Below, one piece after another: positions 18,034-26,713 of a DNA stretch of 64,000 nt. The DNA lies in assembly GCA_948467545.1 (NCBI GenBank), contig CAOKER010000001.1, positions 1-64,000 on the forward strand. Reading direction: 5' to 3'. Below the pieces are notes generated by a model. The model ran no database searches. It was given only the letters and a program-made list of their open reading frames with translations, and was not told the DNA's origin. This DNA comes from an uncultured Eubacteriales bacterium (GTDB lineage: Bacteria > Bacillota > Clostridia > Oscillospirales > CAG-272). Position numbers and translations under genes: made by a program. Positions within the stretch are counted from its first letter, which is position 1, and each line of letters starts with the position of its first letter.

Positions 18034-19962
18034 ATGGTAAAAAAAGAAAGATACAATCAGCTTGAATCGGAGAGACAAGCCGAAAGAAATTTGAAAGAGT
18101 ATTCAAAAGAATATATAGGAGAAGCCAAAGGATCTTTAACCGAAAAATCTTCCGGGGAGTATATTAGTCTTTCGGAAAGTTCTCAAAAAGAGCCTGCGGA
18201 TAAAATTCAAAATGATATGCCGAGTGTGCGGTCAGCACCTGTTTCGGACACTTTGGGAAAGCGTAAAGAAAAAAGCCGGCGGCAAAACAGAAACAGCAAA
18301 GCTGAGAAAAAGCAAATCTCCGGATTTTCCAAATTTCTTATGATTTATTCCTCACTCGCGATTGTACTTATTGCTGTTTTTTTGTTTGTTTTCTGTCAGT
18401 ATATTGCAGCTTATGAAAATACGAGAGACGAACATATAATTAAAAACAGACTTTCCGAGATAACAGCGTCGGAAATTGGTGATATGACCGGAGATTTTCC
18501 GATGTGCAAGTATGAAAACACGGCACTGATAGCCGAACGTTTGAATTCGGCTGTTAAATCAGGTACTTTTTCATGCTTGAAAGTTTCCTCCGATAATGAC
18601 GGGAATGTCCGTACCTATACTGTGTTTTCGGACGGAGCACGCCTTGCCGAGGTCACGGTTGAAAGCAACGGAGAGAAAGCGTCGTTCGGATTTGAAAAAT
18701 CTGATGTGACTTGTATATCGCTCGGTGCGGGCGGTACCGGCAATCGCAGCAATGTCAGGCTTATTTTTCCAAAGGAGAGCGAGATTTGGATTAACGGTCT
18801 TCGTGCAGACGAGCAGCTTTCTCTTTCGGAAACCGTATATCCGCTTGCCTCCGAATATGAAAAAAACAGCTCTGAGCTTCCCTGCATGTCGGTTTGTGAA
18901 ATGTCCGGATTTATTATCGAGCCTTCTGTTGAAGCGAGCTTGGATGGAACGGTACTCAAAGCGGTACGCAAAAATTCGGGTGAGTTTGATGAATATATTT
19001 TTGATTTTCCCGATGCTGAAAAATACAGTGTGATAATAACGGTTCCGGAGGAAGCATCGGTGTGTGTAGGAGGGGTTGAGCTTTCGGAGCGTGAGCTTAA
19101 AGAAAGCGGTATTCCTTATGACAGCTATGAGGACAATGCATTTAACCGAGCTGCGGGAGAGCTGCCTGTAAACTGCCGATACAGAGTAGACGGACTGATT
19201 ACAATACCCGAATGCGGTGTTTCAATGGACGGAGCCGTTATTCCGTGTTCCGAGAGCAATGTTCTGAATGGTGAAATATACTATACTTATTTACGCGGGA
19301 CAGAACAGCTTTTTCGTGCTGAAATACATGTGCCGGACGGAACCGCCGTGTATGTAAACGGTATTGAATTGGGAAACGAATTGCTGAAAAGCTCGGATTA
19401 CATATATGATGAGATATCGGACTTCAGGGACTTGATTGAAAGCCCTCTTACCGAACAGCTTTATATAGTAGAAGGACTTTATAAAAAACCTGTTGTTGAA
19501 GTCGAACAAAATGACGGCCGTACCGAAGTTTTAAACGAAGCTGACAAGGGCGTTTATAAAATTGAAAATATGCCGGACAATACCTTGAAAAGTTTAAACT
19601 GCGCTGTTGTCGAAGATTTTATTACAAAGTATGTGGAATATACTGCTGCAGGTTATACCGACAAGGGCAGTAAATCGAAGTTCGGGGCAATGCTTGACTG
19701 CGCAATGGAAAAAACTCAGGCGTACGAAATTCTATACTCTACCAGAAACAGCTTTGTTCAGAATCTTCCTTGTGATATTTTGTCTCTTGATATAAATACT
19801 TATGATTACAGAAAATGGGGAGATAACTGTTTTTCCTGCACTGCCGATTTTACCGCAGAGCTACGTAACTTCAGCTATAAAACCGATGAAATTACCGGAT
19901 GGAGGCTTTATTTTACCGAGAACAACGGTAAATGGTATCTTGTTAAGCTGAACTTTGAATAA
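18034..19962 (+). CDS. Membrane-anchored protein with three tandem extracytoplasmic repeats
   Basis: I do not recognise this 642-residue protein firmly. It has a charged cytoplasmic N-terminus (1-105), one membrane helix (about 108-130) and a long external part. Residues about 240-329, 330-427 and 428-525 are three diverged copies of a domain of the form (I/V)-x-V/F-P-x-x-(A/T)-x-V-x-(V/I)-N/G-G-x-E-L, then Tyr-x-V-x-G-L-(I/Y) and a closing Asp-Gly. The pattern recalls TcaA/PEGA-like beta modules. Residues 526-642 look like an NTF2-like alpha/beta domain. It lies 76 bp after the glycosidase gene, so an envelope role is likely. Confidence 0.8.
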   Translation: MVKKERYNQLESERQAERNLKEYSKEYIGEAKGSLTEKSSGEYISLSESSQKEPADKIQNDMPSVRSAPVSDTLGKRKEKSRRQNRNSKAEKKQISGFSKFLMIYSSLAIVLIAVFLFVFCQYIAAYENTRDEHIIKNRLSEITASEIGDMTGDFPMCKYENTALIAERLNSAVKSGTFSCLKVSSDNDGNVRTYTVFSDGARLAEVTVESNGEKASFGFEKSDVTCISLGAGGTGNRSNVRLIFPKESEIWINGLRADEQLSLSETVYPLASEYEKNSSELPCMSVCEMSGFIIEPSVEASLDGTVLKAVRKNSGEFDEYIFDFPDAEKYSVIITVPEEASVCVGGVELSERELKESGIPYDSYEDNAFNRAAGELPVNCRYRVDGLITIPECGVSMDGAVIPCSESNVLNGEIYYTYLRGTEQLFRAEIHVPDGTAVYVNGIELGNELLKSSDYIYDEISDFRDLIESPLTEQLYIVEGLYKKPVVEVEQNDGRTEVLNEADKGVYKIENMPDNTLKSLNCAVVEDFITKYVEYTAAGYTDKGSKSKFGAMLDCAMEKTQAYEILYSTRNSFVQNLPCDILSLDINTYDYRKWGDNCFSCTADFTAELRNFSYKTDEITGWRLYFTENNGKWYLVKLNFE

Positions 19963-20061
19963 TTGAGATACGGTTTTTATTCGGCTGAATTTTGTTTAAA
20001 TCATATTGTCGCGATACCGCCGGTCGGCTGACAGCGGATTATCGGAAAGGAATTTATAAAA

Positions 20062-20625
20062 ATGTTTAATGCGGTAACTTCATGGGATTTGTCTGTTTTA
20101 AATTTTATCTCGGAAAATCTTCGGTGTCCTTTTCTTGATACTTTTTTCAGTCTTGTTACAAAGCTTGGTGACGGGGGTATTTTTTGGATTGCGGTCACAT
20201 TTCTTCTTCTGATTATTCCAAGGCAGCGTAAAACCGGTTTAATGATGGCGGCTGCAATGATTTTGGGCTTGGTAATAGGCAATGGAATTCTGAAAAATGC
20301 GGTTGCAAGAGTAAGGCCTTATGACCTTGTTGAAGCGGAGATAATAATAAAACACCTCAGTGATTTTTCATTTCCGTCCGGACATACTCTTGTTTGCTTT
20401 GAAGCTGCAACCGTGCTTACGATAAGAAAGAGCAAGCTTTGGATTCCGGCTGCTGTTATCGCAGTACTTGTTGCTTTTTCGAGGCTTTACCTCTTTGTTC
20501 ATTATCCGACCGACGTTATTGCCGGTGCAGCCCTTGGAATACTGTTTGGTTTCTGCGGAGTATTTCTCGGAGGTAAGCTTTATGACTTTATGGCAGAGAA
20601 AAAAAGCAGTGCCGGAAAGGAATGA
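20062..20625 (+). CDS. PAP2-family membrane phosphatase
   Basis: This 187-residue integral membrane protein has the three PAP2 phosphatase motifs: K-N-A-V-A-R-V-R-P near 75-83, PSGHT near 107-111 and S-R-x-x-x-x-x-H-Y-P-x-D near 139-150, with five to six membrane helices. Such enzymes dephosphorylate undecaprenyl diphosphate or other lipid phosphates. Its stop codon lies only a few bases before the asnB start, so the two genes are co-transcribed. This supports a role in lipid-carrier recycling for wall synthesis. Confidence 0.92.
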   Translation: MFNAVTSWDLSVLNFISENLRCPFLDTFFSLVTKLGDGGIFWIAVTFLLLIIPRQRKTGLMMAAAMILGLVIGNGILKNAVARVRPYDLVEAEIIIKHLSDFSFPSGHTLVCFEAATVLTIRKSKLWIPAAVIAVLVAFSRLYLFVHYPTDVIAGAALGILFGFCGVFLGGKLYDFMAEKKSSAGKE

Positions 20626-20631
20626 AAATGT

Positions 20632-22464
20632 ATGTGTGGATTAGCCGGATTTACAGGAAGGCTTGACAACAGAAAAAGAATTATAGAAAAAATGATGGAC
20701 CGTATCGTCCATCGCGGCCCTGATATGGCCGGTGAATATCTTGGAGAAGGAATTACGCTCGGTTTTCGCAGGCTTAGTATAATTGATCTGAGTGAGGCGG
20801 GAAGACAGCCGATGGTAAGTGATGATGGCGGCGCAGCAATTGTTTTTAACGGAGAGATATATAATTACCGCGAAATGAGAGATGAGCTGCGCCGGAAGGG
20901 GCATGTGTTTCATGCCGAGAGCGATACTGAGGTGCTGCTTCATGCATGGCTTGAGTATGGACGCGGACTTCTTGACCGCGTCAGGGGAATGTTTTCTTTT
21001 GCGATTTGGGACGATCATACCAAAACGCTTTTTGCGGCTCGCGACTTTTTCGGAATAAAACCTTTTTACTATACCATGATTGGCAGGAATATTCTCTTTG
21101 GTTCTGAAATAAAGAGCTTTCTTGAGCACCCCGAATTTGTAAAAAGACTTAATACCGATTCCGTCAGACCGTATCTTACATTTCAGTATTCGGCTGCCGA
21201 CGAAACATTTTTCAGGGGGGTATATAAGCTTCCTCCCGCGCATTATCTTGTATGGAAGGATGGCAGAATAGAAACCGGACGGTATTGGGAGACGGATTTC
21301 GCGGCTGATGAGACAAAAAGTTTCGACGAATGGGTTGAGCTGCTTGACGCTCGTATTAATGAATCGGTTTCAGCTCATCGCATAGCCGATGTAAAAGTAG
21401 GGGCTTTTCTTTCAGGCGGTGTAGATTCAAGTTATATTACTGCCGCCATGCATCCCGATAAGACGTTTTCCGTAGGGTACGAATATGAAAAATTCAATGA
21501 AACTTCTTATGCAAAGGAGCTTTCGGAGATTCTCGGAATTCAAAACATAAGCCGTACGCTTACGGCTGAGGAATGCATGAATGCTCTTCCGAAAATTCAG
21601 TATCATATGGACGAACCTCAGTCAAATCCGTCCTCTGTGCCGCTGTATTTTCTTGCCGAGTTGGCGGCCGAACATGTAACTGTGGTTTTATCCGGAGAAG
21701 GCGCCGATGAAATTTTCGCAGGCTATGAGTGGTATAACGAAACGCCTCGGATGCACCGATATAGGAAAATTCCCGCACCGCTTCGTATTTTGGCAGCTCA
21801 TGCGGCAGGTCATATGCCATATTTTAAAGGTCATGATTTTATTATTAAAAACAGCGGCAGACCTGAAGAGTATTTTATCGGTCAGGCGCTTGTTTATTCG
21901 GAAAATGAGGCTGTTCAGATGCTCAATCCGGAATTCAGGGCGGGTATATCGCCTAAAGATATAACCGCGTCCGTTTATAAAAATGTGGCCGGCAGAGATG
22001 AGCTTACAAAAAAACAGTATCTTGATATGAAGCTGTGGCTTCCAGGGGATATTTTGTTAAAAGCAGATAAAATGAGTATGGCGCATTCTCTTGAACTGCG
22101 TGTCCCGTTTCTCGACAAAAGGGTGATGGAGCTGGCGGAAAAAATTCCGGCAGGATATAAAGTCAAAGACGGAATCACAAAATATGTTCTGCGCCAGGCG
22201 GCTAACCGCACGATTCCGGATGATTGGGCAAATCGACCGAAGGTGGGTTTTCCGGTTCCGATACGTTACTGGTTCCGCGAAGAGCGTTACTATAAATTAG
22301 CGCGTGAATATTTTACATCACCTGAGGCAAGGCAGTTTTTTAATTCGGATATGCTTGTTAAACTACTTGACGCTCACCGCGACGAAAAGTCAAATAACGG
22401 CAGAAAAATATGGACCGCTCTTGTATTTTTAATTTGGTATGAGCAGTTTTTTCTGAAAAAATAG
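20632..22464 (+). CDS. asnB: Asparagine synthase, glutamine-hydrolysing family
   Basis: This 610-residue protein starts Met-Cys-Gly, with Cys2 the nucleophile of the class II glutamine amidotransferase domain (about 2-200). The ATP-pyrophosphatase synthase domain follows, with SGGVDSS near 262-268. Family members make asparagine, but paralogues amidate peptidoglycan: AsnH on D-Asp in lactic acid bacteria, AsnB1/LtsA on meso-DAP. With PAP2 just upstream and a D-Asp-ligase-like and a MurE-like gene just downstream, peptidoglycan amidation is the more interesting reading. Sequence alone does not decide between the two. Confidence 0.92.
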   Translation: MCGLAGFTGRLDNRKRIIEKMMDRIVHRGPDMAGEYLGEGITLGFRRLSIIDLSEAGRQPMVSDDGGAAIVFNGEIYNYREMRDELRRKGHVFHAESDTEVLLHAWLEYGRGLLDRVRGMFSFAIWDDHTKTLFAARDFFGIKPFYYTMIGRNILFGSEIKSFLEHPEFVKRLNTDSVRPYLTFQYSAADETFFRGVYKLPPAHYLVWKDGRIETGRYWETDFAADETKSFDEWVELLDARINESVSAHRIADVKVGAFLSGGVDSSYITAAMHPDKTFSVGYEYEKFNETSYAKELSEILGIQNISRTLTAEECMNALPKIQYHMDEPQSNPSSVPLYFLAELAAEHVTVVLSGEGADEIFAGYEWYNETPRMHRYRKIPAPLRILAAHAAGHMPYFKGHDFIIKNSGRPEEYFIGQALVYSENEAVQMLNPEFRAGISPKDITASVYKNVAGRDELTKKQYLDMKLWLPGDILLKADKMSMAHSLELRVPFLDKRVMELAEKIPAGYKVKDGITKYVLRQAANRTIPDDWANRPKVGFPVPIRYWFREERYYKLAREYFTSPEARQFFNSDMLVKLLDAHRDEKSNNGRKIWTALVFLIWYEQFFLKK

Positions 22465-22484
22465 ATATCCTGTTTGCCTTTTTC

Positions 22485-22544
22485 GGCTGTATATTGATTT
22501 GTATGGCTGTATATTGATTTGTATGGCTGTATATTGTCTTGTAT
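22485..22544. repeat. Intergenic 20-bp tandem repeat
   Basis: Three head-to-tail copies of GGCTGTATATTGATTTGTAT, two identical and the third with two changes, lie about 20 bp after the asnB stop. There is no spacer structure, so this is not CRISPR-like. Confidence 0.92.
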
Positions 22545-22660
22545 GTATGTTTAAATTTTAGCGGAGCTTTTTACAAAAAGCGGCCGTGCTCTTCTTATCG
22601 TATATTATTATATCTCTATAGAATCCAGCCGTATTTTGTGTGGTTTTAGGAGGAATTTGA

Positions 22661-23926
22661 ATGAAAAATAATATGGCGAAGTCATCAGAGCTTGACGGAA
22701 TAAAAATTACGCCCGTGCTTCTCGGCGGTGATCTTAACTGCTATAACGTTGCGCGTGCGTTTCATGAAAAATACGGCGTCTGTTCGTATGCTTTCGGACG
22801 GTATAAAATCGGAGCTACGGAATACACGAAGATTATTAAATTTACTGTAAAGCCTGAAATGGACAATCCGAAGGTACTGATAAAAATTCTTGATGAGTTT
22901 GCAGACAGACACGCAGGAGAAAAGCTTATTCTTATTGGCTGTACCGATGACTATGCTTCAATGATTATAAAAAACAAGGAGTATCTTGGCAAAAAATATA
23001 TAACCCCGTGTACCGATGCGGCTCTCATGGATGACATAACTCTGAAAGACCGTTTCTATCAATATTGTGAAAAATATGAAATTCCGTATCCTAAAACTGA
23101 GGTAATATCGCCCGGTCAGTATCCCTCGCTTTTAGGTTTTGATTTTCCTGTTATTATCAAACCGTCCAGCAGTGTTCTTTACTGGAAATATCCGTTTTCG
23201 GGGATGAAAAAGGTATATCGAGCGCACAGCATGAAGGAAGCAGGCGTAATAATTGATGAAATATATGCGTCAGGGTATCCCGACAGACTGATTGTTCAGG
23301 ATACGATTCCGGGCGGAGATTCTTATATGTACACTATGACAGCATACTGCGGAAGTGACAGAAAGGTAAGAATGATGTGCCTCGGTCATGTTTTGCTTGA
23401 GGAGCATACGCCAAAGGGAATGGGAAACCATGCTGCTATTCTTACGGCGTATGACCGCCCATTGATGGAAAAGCTTCGATCCTTTCTTGAGGATATCGGA
23501 TATGTCGGATATGCTAATTTCGATATAAAGTACGACATCCGTGACGGAGTTTATAAGCTGTTTGAAATAAATGTTCGACAGGGCAGAAGCAATTATTATG
23601 TTACTGCTTCAGGATGTAATATAGCGGAGTATATCGTTGACGACTATATACTCAATAAGCCGTATAACGGCTGCTATTTCTGTGAAGAAAAAGCATATTG
23701 GAGCTATCTGCCGCTTAAGCTTGTACTGAGGTATGCAACTGAGGACGAGAAAAAACAGATAGTTTCATGTATTAAACGCAGGACGGCATTTTCTTCTATG
23801 CGATATTCACACGATACCTTTATTAATCCTCAGAGATGTTTTTATATTGCTATGCATGAACATAATCAGATAAAAAAATTTGAGAAATATTATCCTGCCG
23901 ACGAGGTGGAGAAGTATAACCGATGA
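22661..23926 (+). CDS. ATP-grasp ligase, D-aspartate ligase-like
   Basis: This 421-residue protein closely follows the D-aspartate ligase (Asl) family pattern: an N-terminal PVLLGGDLNCYNVARAF segment, then VQDTIPGGDS, VRMMCLGHVLLE, YANFDIKYD and KLFEINVRQGRSN, the last holding the Mg-ATP binding Glu and Asn of the ATP-grasp fold. Asl attaches D-Asp to the epsilon-amino group of Lys in the peptidoglycan precursor. The next gene is MurE-like and asnB precedes, matching a stem-peptide branching cassette. The amino acid used here is not proven. The start has a strong AGGAGG site. Confidence 0.85.
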   Translation: MKNNMAKSSELDGIKITPVLLGGDLNCYNVARAFHEKYGVCSYAFGRYKIGATEYTKIIKFTVKPEMDNPKVLIKILDEFADRHAGEKLILIGCTDDYASMIIKNKEYLGKKYITPCTDAALMDDITLKDRFYQYCEKYEIPYPKTEVISPGQYPSLLGFDFPVIIKPSSSVLYWKYPFSGMKKVYRAHSMKEAGVIIDEIYASGYPDRLIVQDTIPGGDSYMYTMTAYCGSDRKVRMMCLGHVLLEEHTPKGMGNHAAILTAYDRPLMEKLRSFLEDIGYVGYANFDIKYDIRDGVYKLFEINVRQGRSNYYVTASGCNIAEYIVDDYILNKPYNGCYFCEEKAYWSYLPLKLVLRYATEDEKKQIVSCIKRRTAFSSMRYSHDTFINPQRCFYIAMHEHNQIKKFEKYYPADEVEKYNR

Positions 23927-23975
23927 AAACTGTTATGATGTTTTTGGACAGTGACAGACTGCACGGGGTGTTAAT

Positions 23976-25469
23976 ATGAAGCTTACAGAGCTGTTTCCCG
24001 AAAATGAATTTAGAGATGTTTTGAGTTTTGCCGGATCGGAACTGAACGGTGAAACTGAAATTAAAACTCTTACATCTGATTCAAGAAAAGCGGGCAAGGA
24101 CAGTGTTTTTGTTTGTATAAACGGTTCGGAAGCCGACGGACATGAGTACGTGCCGAATGCTTATAAGAACGGATGCCGGATTTTTGTATGCGAGCATGCC
24201 GTTACCGTTCCCGGAGAGACGGCGCTTGTAATCGCAGTCCCTGACACAAGAAAGGCTCTTGCTTTGCTGGCGGAGCGGTTTTACGGCAGTCCCGCGAAGA
24301 AGCTTAAGCTTATCGGTATTACCGGAACCAAAGGGAAGAGTACGGTGGCGGAATTTATTTACCGCATTTTGAATGACAGCGGAAGAAAAGCCGGTATTAT
24401 CGGTACCTGCGGAATACGTTTTGGCACGGTAGAGCGTACTACCGGTAACACAACTCCCGACGCGCTTGAGCTTGCATCCGTTTTTTCGGAAATGTACAGT
24501 GCGGGAATGGAGTATGTTGTCATGGAGGTGTCCTCTCAGGCTTGTTTGCTTGACAGAATATACGGACTTCATTTTGACCGTGCGGTGTTTACCAATCTTT
24601 ATCATGATCATATCGGACCTTCTGAACATCCTACTTTTGAAAATTATAAGGAGTGTAAGAAGTCATTGTTCAGAATGGCTGATATTTCTGTTATAAACGG
24701 TGATGACTGTTATGCTCATGAGATGATTTCCGGAATTGCTCCGGAAAAATGTCTTTTTTTTGGATGTGATACGGAAAGCAGCCGAAAAGTCCCGTATTAC
24801 CGTGCGGAAAATATAACCCGATGGAATGAAAAAGGCATTTACGGTATGAGCTTTGATTGCCGAGGCGTACGTTTTTATATCAGGATGCCCGGTATTATCA
24901 ACGTGTCGAATGCAATGGCGGCGATTTCCGTCTGTGAATCGCTCGGACTTTCGCTTACGGTTATTTCGGATAAACTCAGAAGCGCTACGGTACGCGGCAG
25001 ATTTGAAACATATGAGTCCGGAGGAAGAACCTTTGTAATTGATTATGCTCATAACGGAACGAGCCTTGAAAGCGCCCTGAGGATTCTGAGAGATTATACT
25101 TCTGGCAGGCTCATTGTCCTTTTTGGTTCGGTCGGTGGGAGAACACAGCTGAGACGAAGTGAAATGGGAGAGGCTGCGGACCGTCTTGCGGATTTCTGTA
25201 TAGTTACAAGCGACAATCCTGATGCGGAATCGCCGGATGATATTATAGATGATATTGTTTTGCACATAAAGCATTGTCCTTATATCAGAATTTCGGACCG
25301 CGCCGATGCGATACGGTATGCGGTGGAGAATGCAAAGCGCGGAGATGTTGTCCTGCTTGCCGGAAAGGGACATGAAGAATATCAGCTTATTGACGGTAAA
25401 AAAATAAGTTTTTCGGAAAGAGATATACTTGGAAAAGTACTGGAGGAAATGTATTCTCCTGTTTCGTAA
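23976..25469 (+). CDS. murE: UDP-N-acetylmuramyl-tripeptide synthetase (MurE-like)
   Basis: This 497-residue Mur ligase has the P-loop GTKGKST at 117-123, a central TTPDALELA segment and a C-terminal domain with the family's DYAHN and KGHE motifs. It would add the third amino acid to UDP-MurNAc-L-Ala-D-Glu. The specificity motif that is DNPR in meso-DAP enzymes reads DNPD at 413-416, so the Arg that recognises meso-DAP is missing; L-Lys or another residue, or a paralogue role, is likely. It follows the ATP-grasp gene by 49 bp with a GGGGTG site. Confidence 0.88.
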   Translation: MKLTELFPENEFRDVLSFAGSELNGETEIKTLTSDSRKAGKDSVFVCINGSEADGHEYVPNAYKNGCRIFVCEHAVTVPGETALVIAVPDTRKALALLAERFYGSPAKKLKLIGITGTKGKSTVAEFIYRILNDSGRKAGIIGTCGIRFGTVERTTGNTTPDALELASVFSEMYSAGMEYVVMEVSSQACLLDRIYGLHFDRAVFTNLYHDHIGPSEHPTFENYKECKKSLFRMADISVINGDDCYAHEMISGIAPEKCLFFGCDTESSRKVPYYRAENITRWNEKGIYGMSFDCRGVRFYIRMPGIINVSNAMAAISVCESLGLSLTVISDKLRSATVRGRFETYESGGRTFVIDYAHNGTSLESALRILRDYTSGRLIVLFGSVGGRTQLRRSEMGEAADRLADFCIVTSDNPDAESPDDIIDDIVLHIKHCPYIRISDRADAIRYAVENAKRGDVVLLAGKGHEEYQLIDGKKISFSERDILGKVLEEMYSPVS

Positions 25470-25536
25470 TTCCGTATTTATACAAATGTAAACGACCTAT
25501 ACAGGCCGTTTCGGAGGGGAGAATAATTTACCTCGT

Positions 25537-25586
25537 AAATAAGATGTTCACGCCGTATTATGGCGTGAACATCTTATTTTGTTTCT
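25537..25586 (+). terminator. Strong terminator after murE
   Basis: A perfect 18-bp stem (AAATAAGATGTTCACGCC at 25537-25554 and its complement at 25562-25579) with a 7-nt loop is followed by TTTTGTTTCTTTG. Confidence 0.9.
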
Positions 25587-25677
25587 TTGTAAACGGAATT
25601 TAAAACTGTTAATTAAAATTGACGGCTGTTTACGGAATTATTTTGGAATTTGTATTATATTTGTCATTAAAATGCAT

Positions 25678-25716
25678 AATAAATAACGGATAACTAAAAA
25701 TAAATAACGAATAACT
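25678..25716. repeat. Intergenic two-copy direct repeat, 21-bp period
   Basis: AATAAATAACGGATAACT (25678-25695) recurs as AATAAATAACGAATAACT at 25699-25716. The rest of 25587-25818 is AT-rich with no gene and no convincing promoter. Confidence 0.7.
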
Positions 25717-25818
25717 GATCTGCTGGCTTTGTATAGAAAAGTCTGCAGATTAAGTTTGTACTTTAAATTAGCTTACAAAAGTGTTTAATAACTTAAATGC
25801 AAAGGATATTTTAAACTG

Positions 25819-26481
25819 ATGAAAACGAAAAAGCTTTTCAGTCTTAAAAATACAATCGCAGAATCATTGCTTGAAAAGTATGAGTATCCATGGCAAGCAC
25901 TTTCCGATATTAAAGCGTTTACGATTTGGCTTGGAAGAAATCTGAGCAAAGATTTTTTCGATGAAATTTCAGAGAATGTCTGGGCTGCCAAAAGTGCAAG
26001 GATATTTTCTTCTGCTTGTATATTATCTCCGTGTATAATTGACGAGAACAGTGAGGTGCGTCACTGTGCATTTATACGCGGCAGCGCGATAATAGGAAAG
26101 AACTGTGTTGTGGGAAATTCAACTGAGATAAAAAACAGTATAATATTCGATAATGTTCAAATTCCACATTATAATTATGTGGGAGATTCGATTCTTGGTT
26201 ATCACAGTCATCTCGGAGCTGGAGCCATAACATCTAATGTTAAAAGTGACAAAAGCCTTGTGTCGGTCAAAAGTGATAATAATATTATTGAAACAGGACT
26301 GAGAAAATTCGGAGCTATGGTAGGCGATTTTACCGAAATCGGCTGTAACAGCGTACTTTGTCCGGGGACTGTTATAGGAAAAAACTGTACTGTATATCCG
26401 CTGTCGCTTGTACGTGGTTGTATAGATGAAAACAGGATTTTTAAAACGTCTGAAAACATTGTGCGCAAATCGGTAAAATGA
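25819..26481 (+). CDS. Left-handed beta-helix (hexapeptide repeat) acyltransferase-like protein
   Basis: This 220-residue protein is mostly hexapeptide repeats (about 58-210) of the kind found in the acetyltransferase half of GlmU: IIGKNCVVGNSTEIKNS, YVGDSILGYHSHLGAGAITSN and VLCPGTVIGKNC. It has a short helical N-terminus but no uridylyltransferase domain. Such proteins are often annotated as UDP-GlcNAc pyrophosphorylase-related. With glmS and glmM directly downstream, an acyl- or acetyltransferase in amino-sugar metabolism is likely. Whether it acetylates GlcN-1-P is inference. Confidence 0.8.
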   Translation: MKTKKLFSLKNTIAESLLEKYEYPWQALSDIKAFTIWLGRNLSKDFFDEISENVWAAKSARIFSSACILSPCIIDENSEVRHCAFIRGSAIIGKNCVVGNSTEIKNSIIFDNVQIPHYNYVGDSILGYHSHLGAGAITSNVKSDKSLVSVKSDNNIIETGLRKFGAMVGDFTEIGCNSVLCPGTVIGKNCTVYPLSLVRGCIDENRIFKTSENIVRKSVK

Positions 26482-26713
26482 TTTATACGTTGAAAGAACA
26501 AACAGAAAAGAATAGATAAACAAGAATAAACAGAGATTTTGCTGCAAAAACTTTCTTTAGTTAAGATGAAAAACTCTGATGTAAATAGATGTAACTCTCT
26601 ATATATATGATGTAACTATATGAAAACGTTCTTTCCAATATGGCTGCAGCTGTTAAGTTCTATTTCAGGTTTTCAGTTTTTATTGAAGAAAAATTATGAG
26701 AGGAAATTTTATT

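Noticed and set aside
22485-22544. CRISPR array
   Set aside because: The units are directly abutting with no spacers, there are only three, and no cas genes are near.
26482-26713. glmS ribozyme in the leader of glmS
   Set aside because: The conserved core of the ribozyme is not present in this AT-rich spacer, so I do not call it although Firmicutes often have one.
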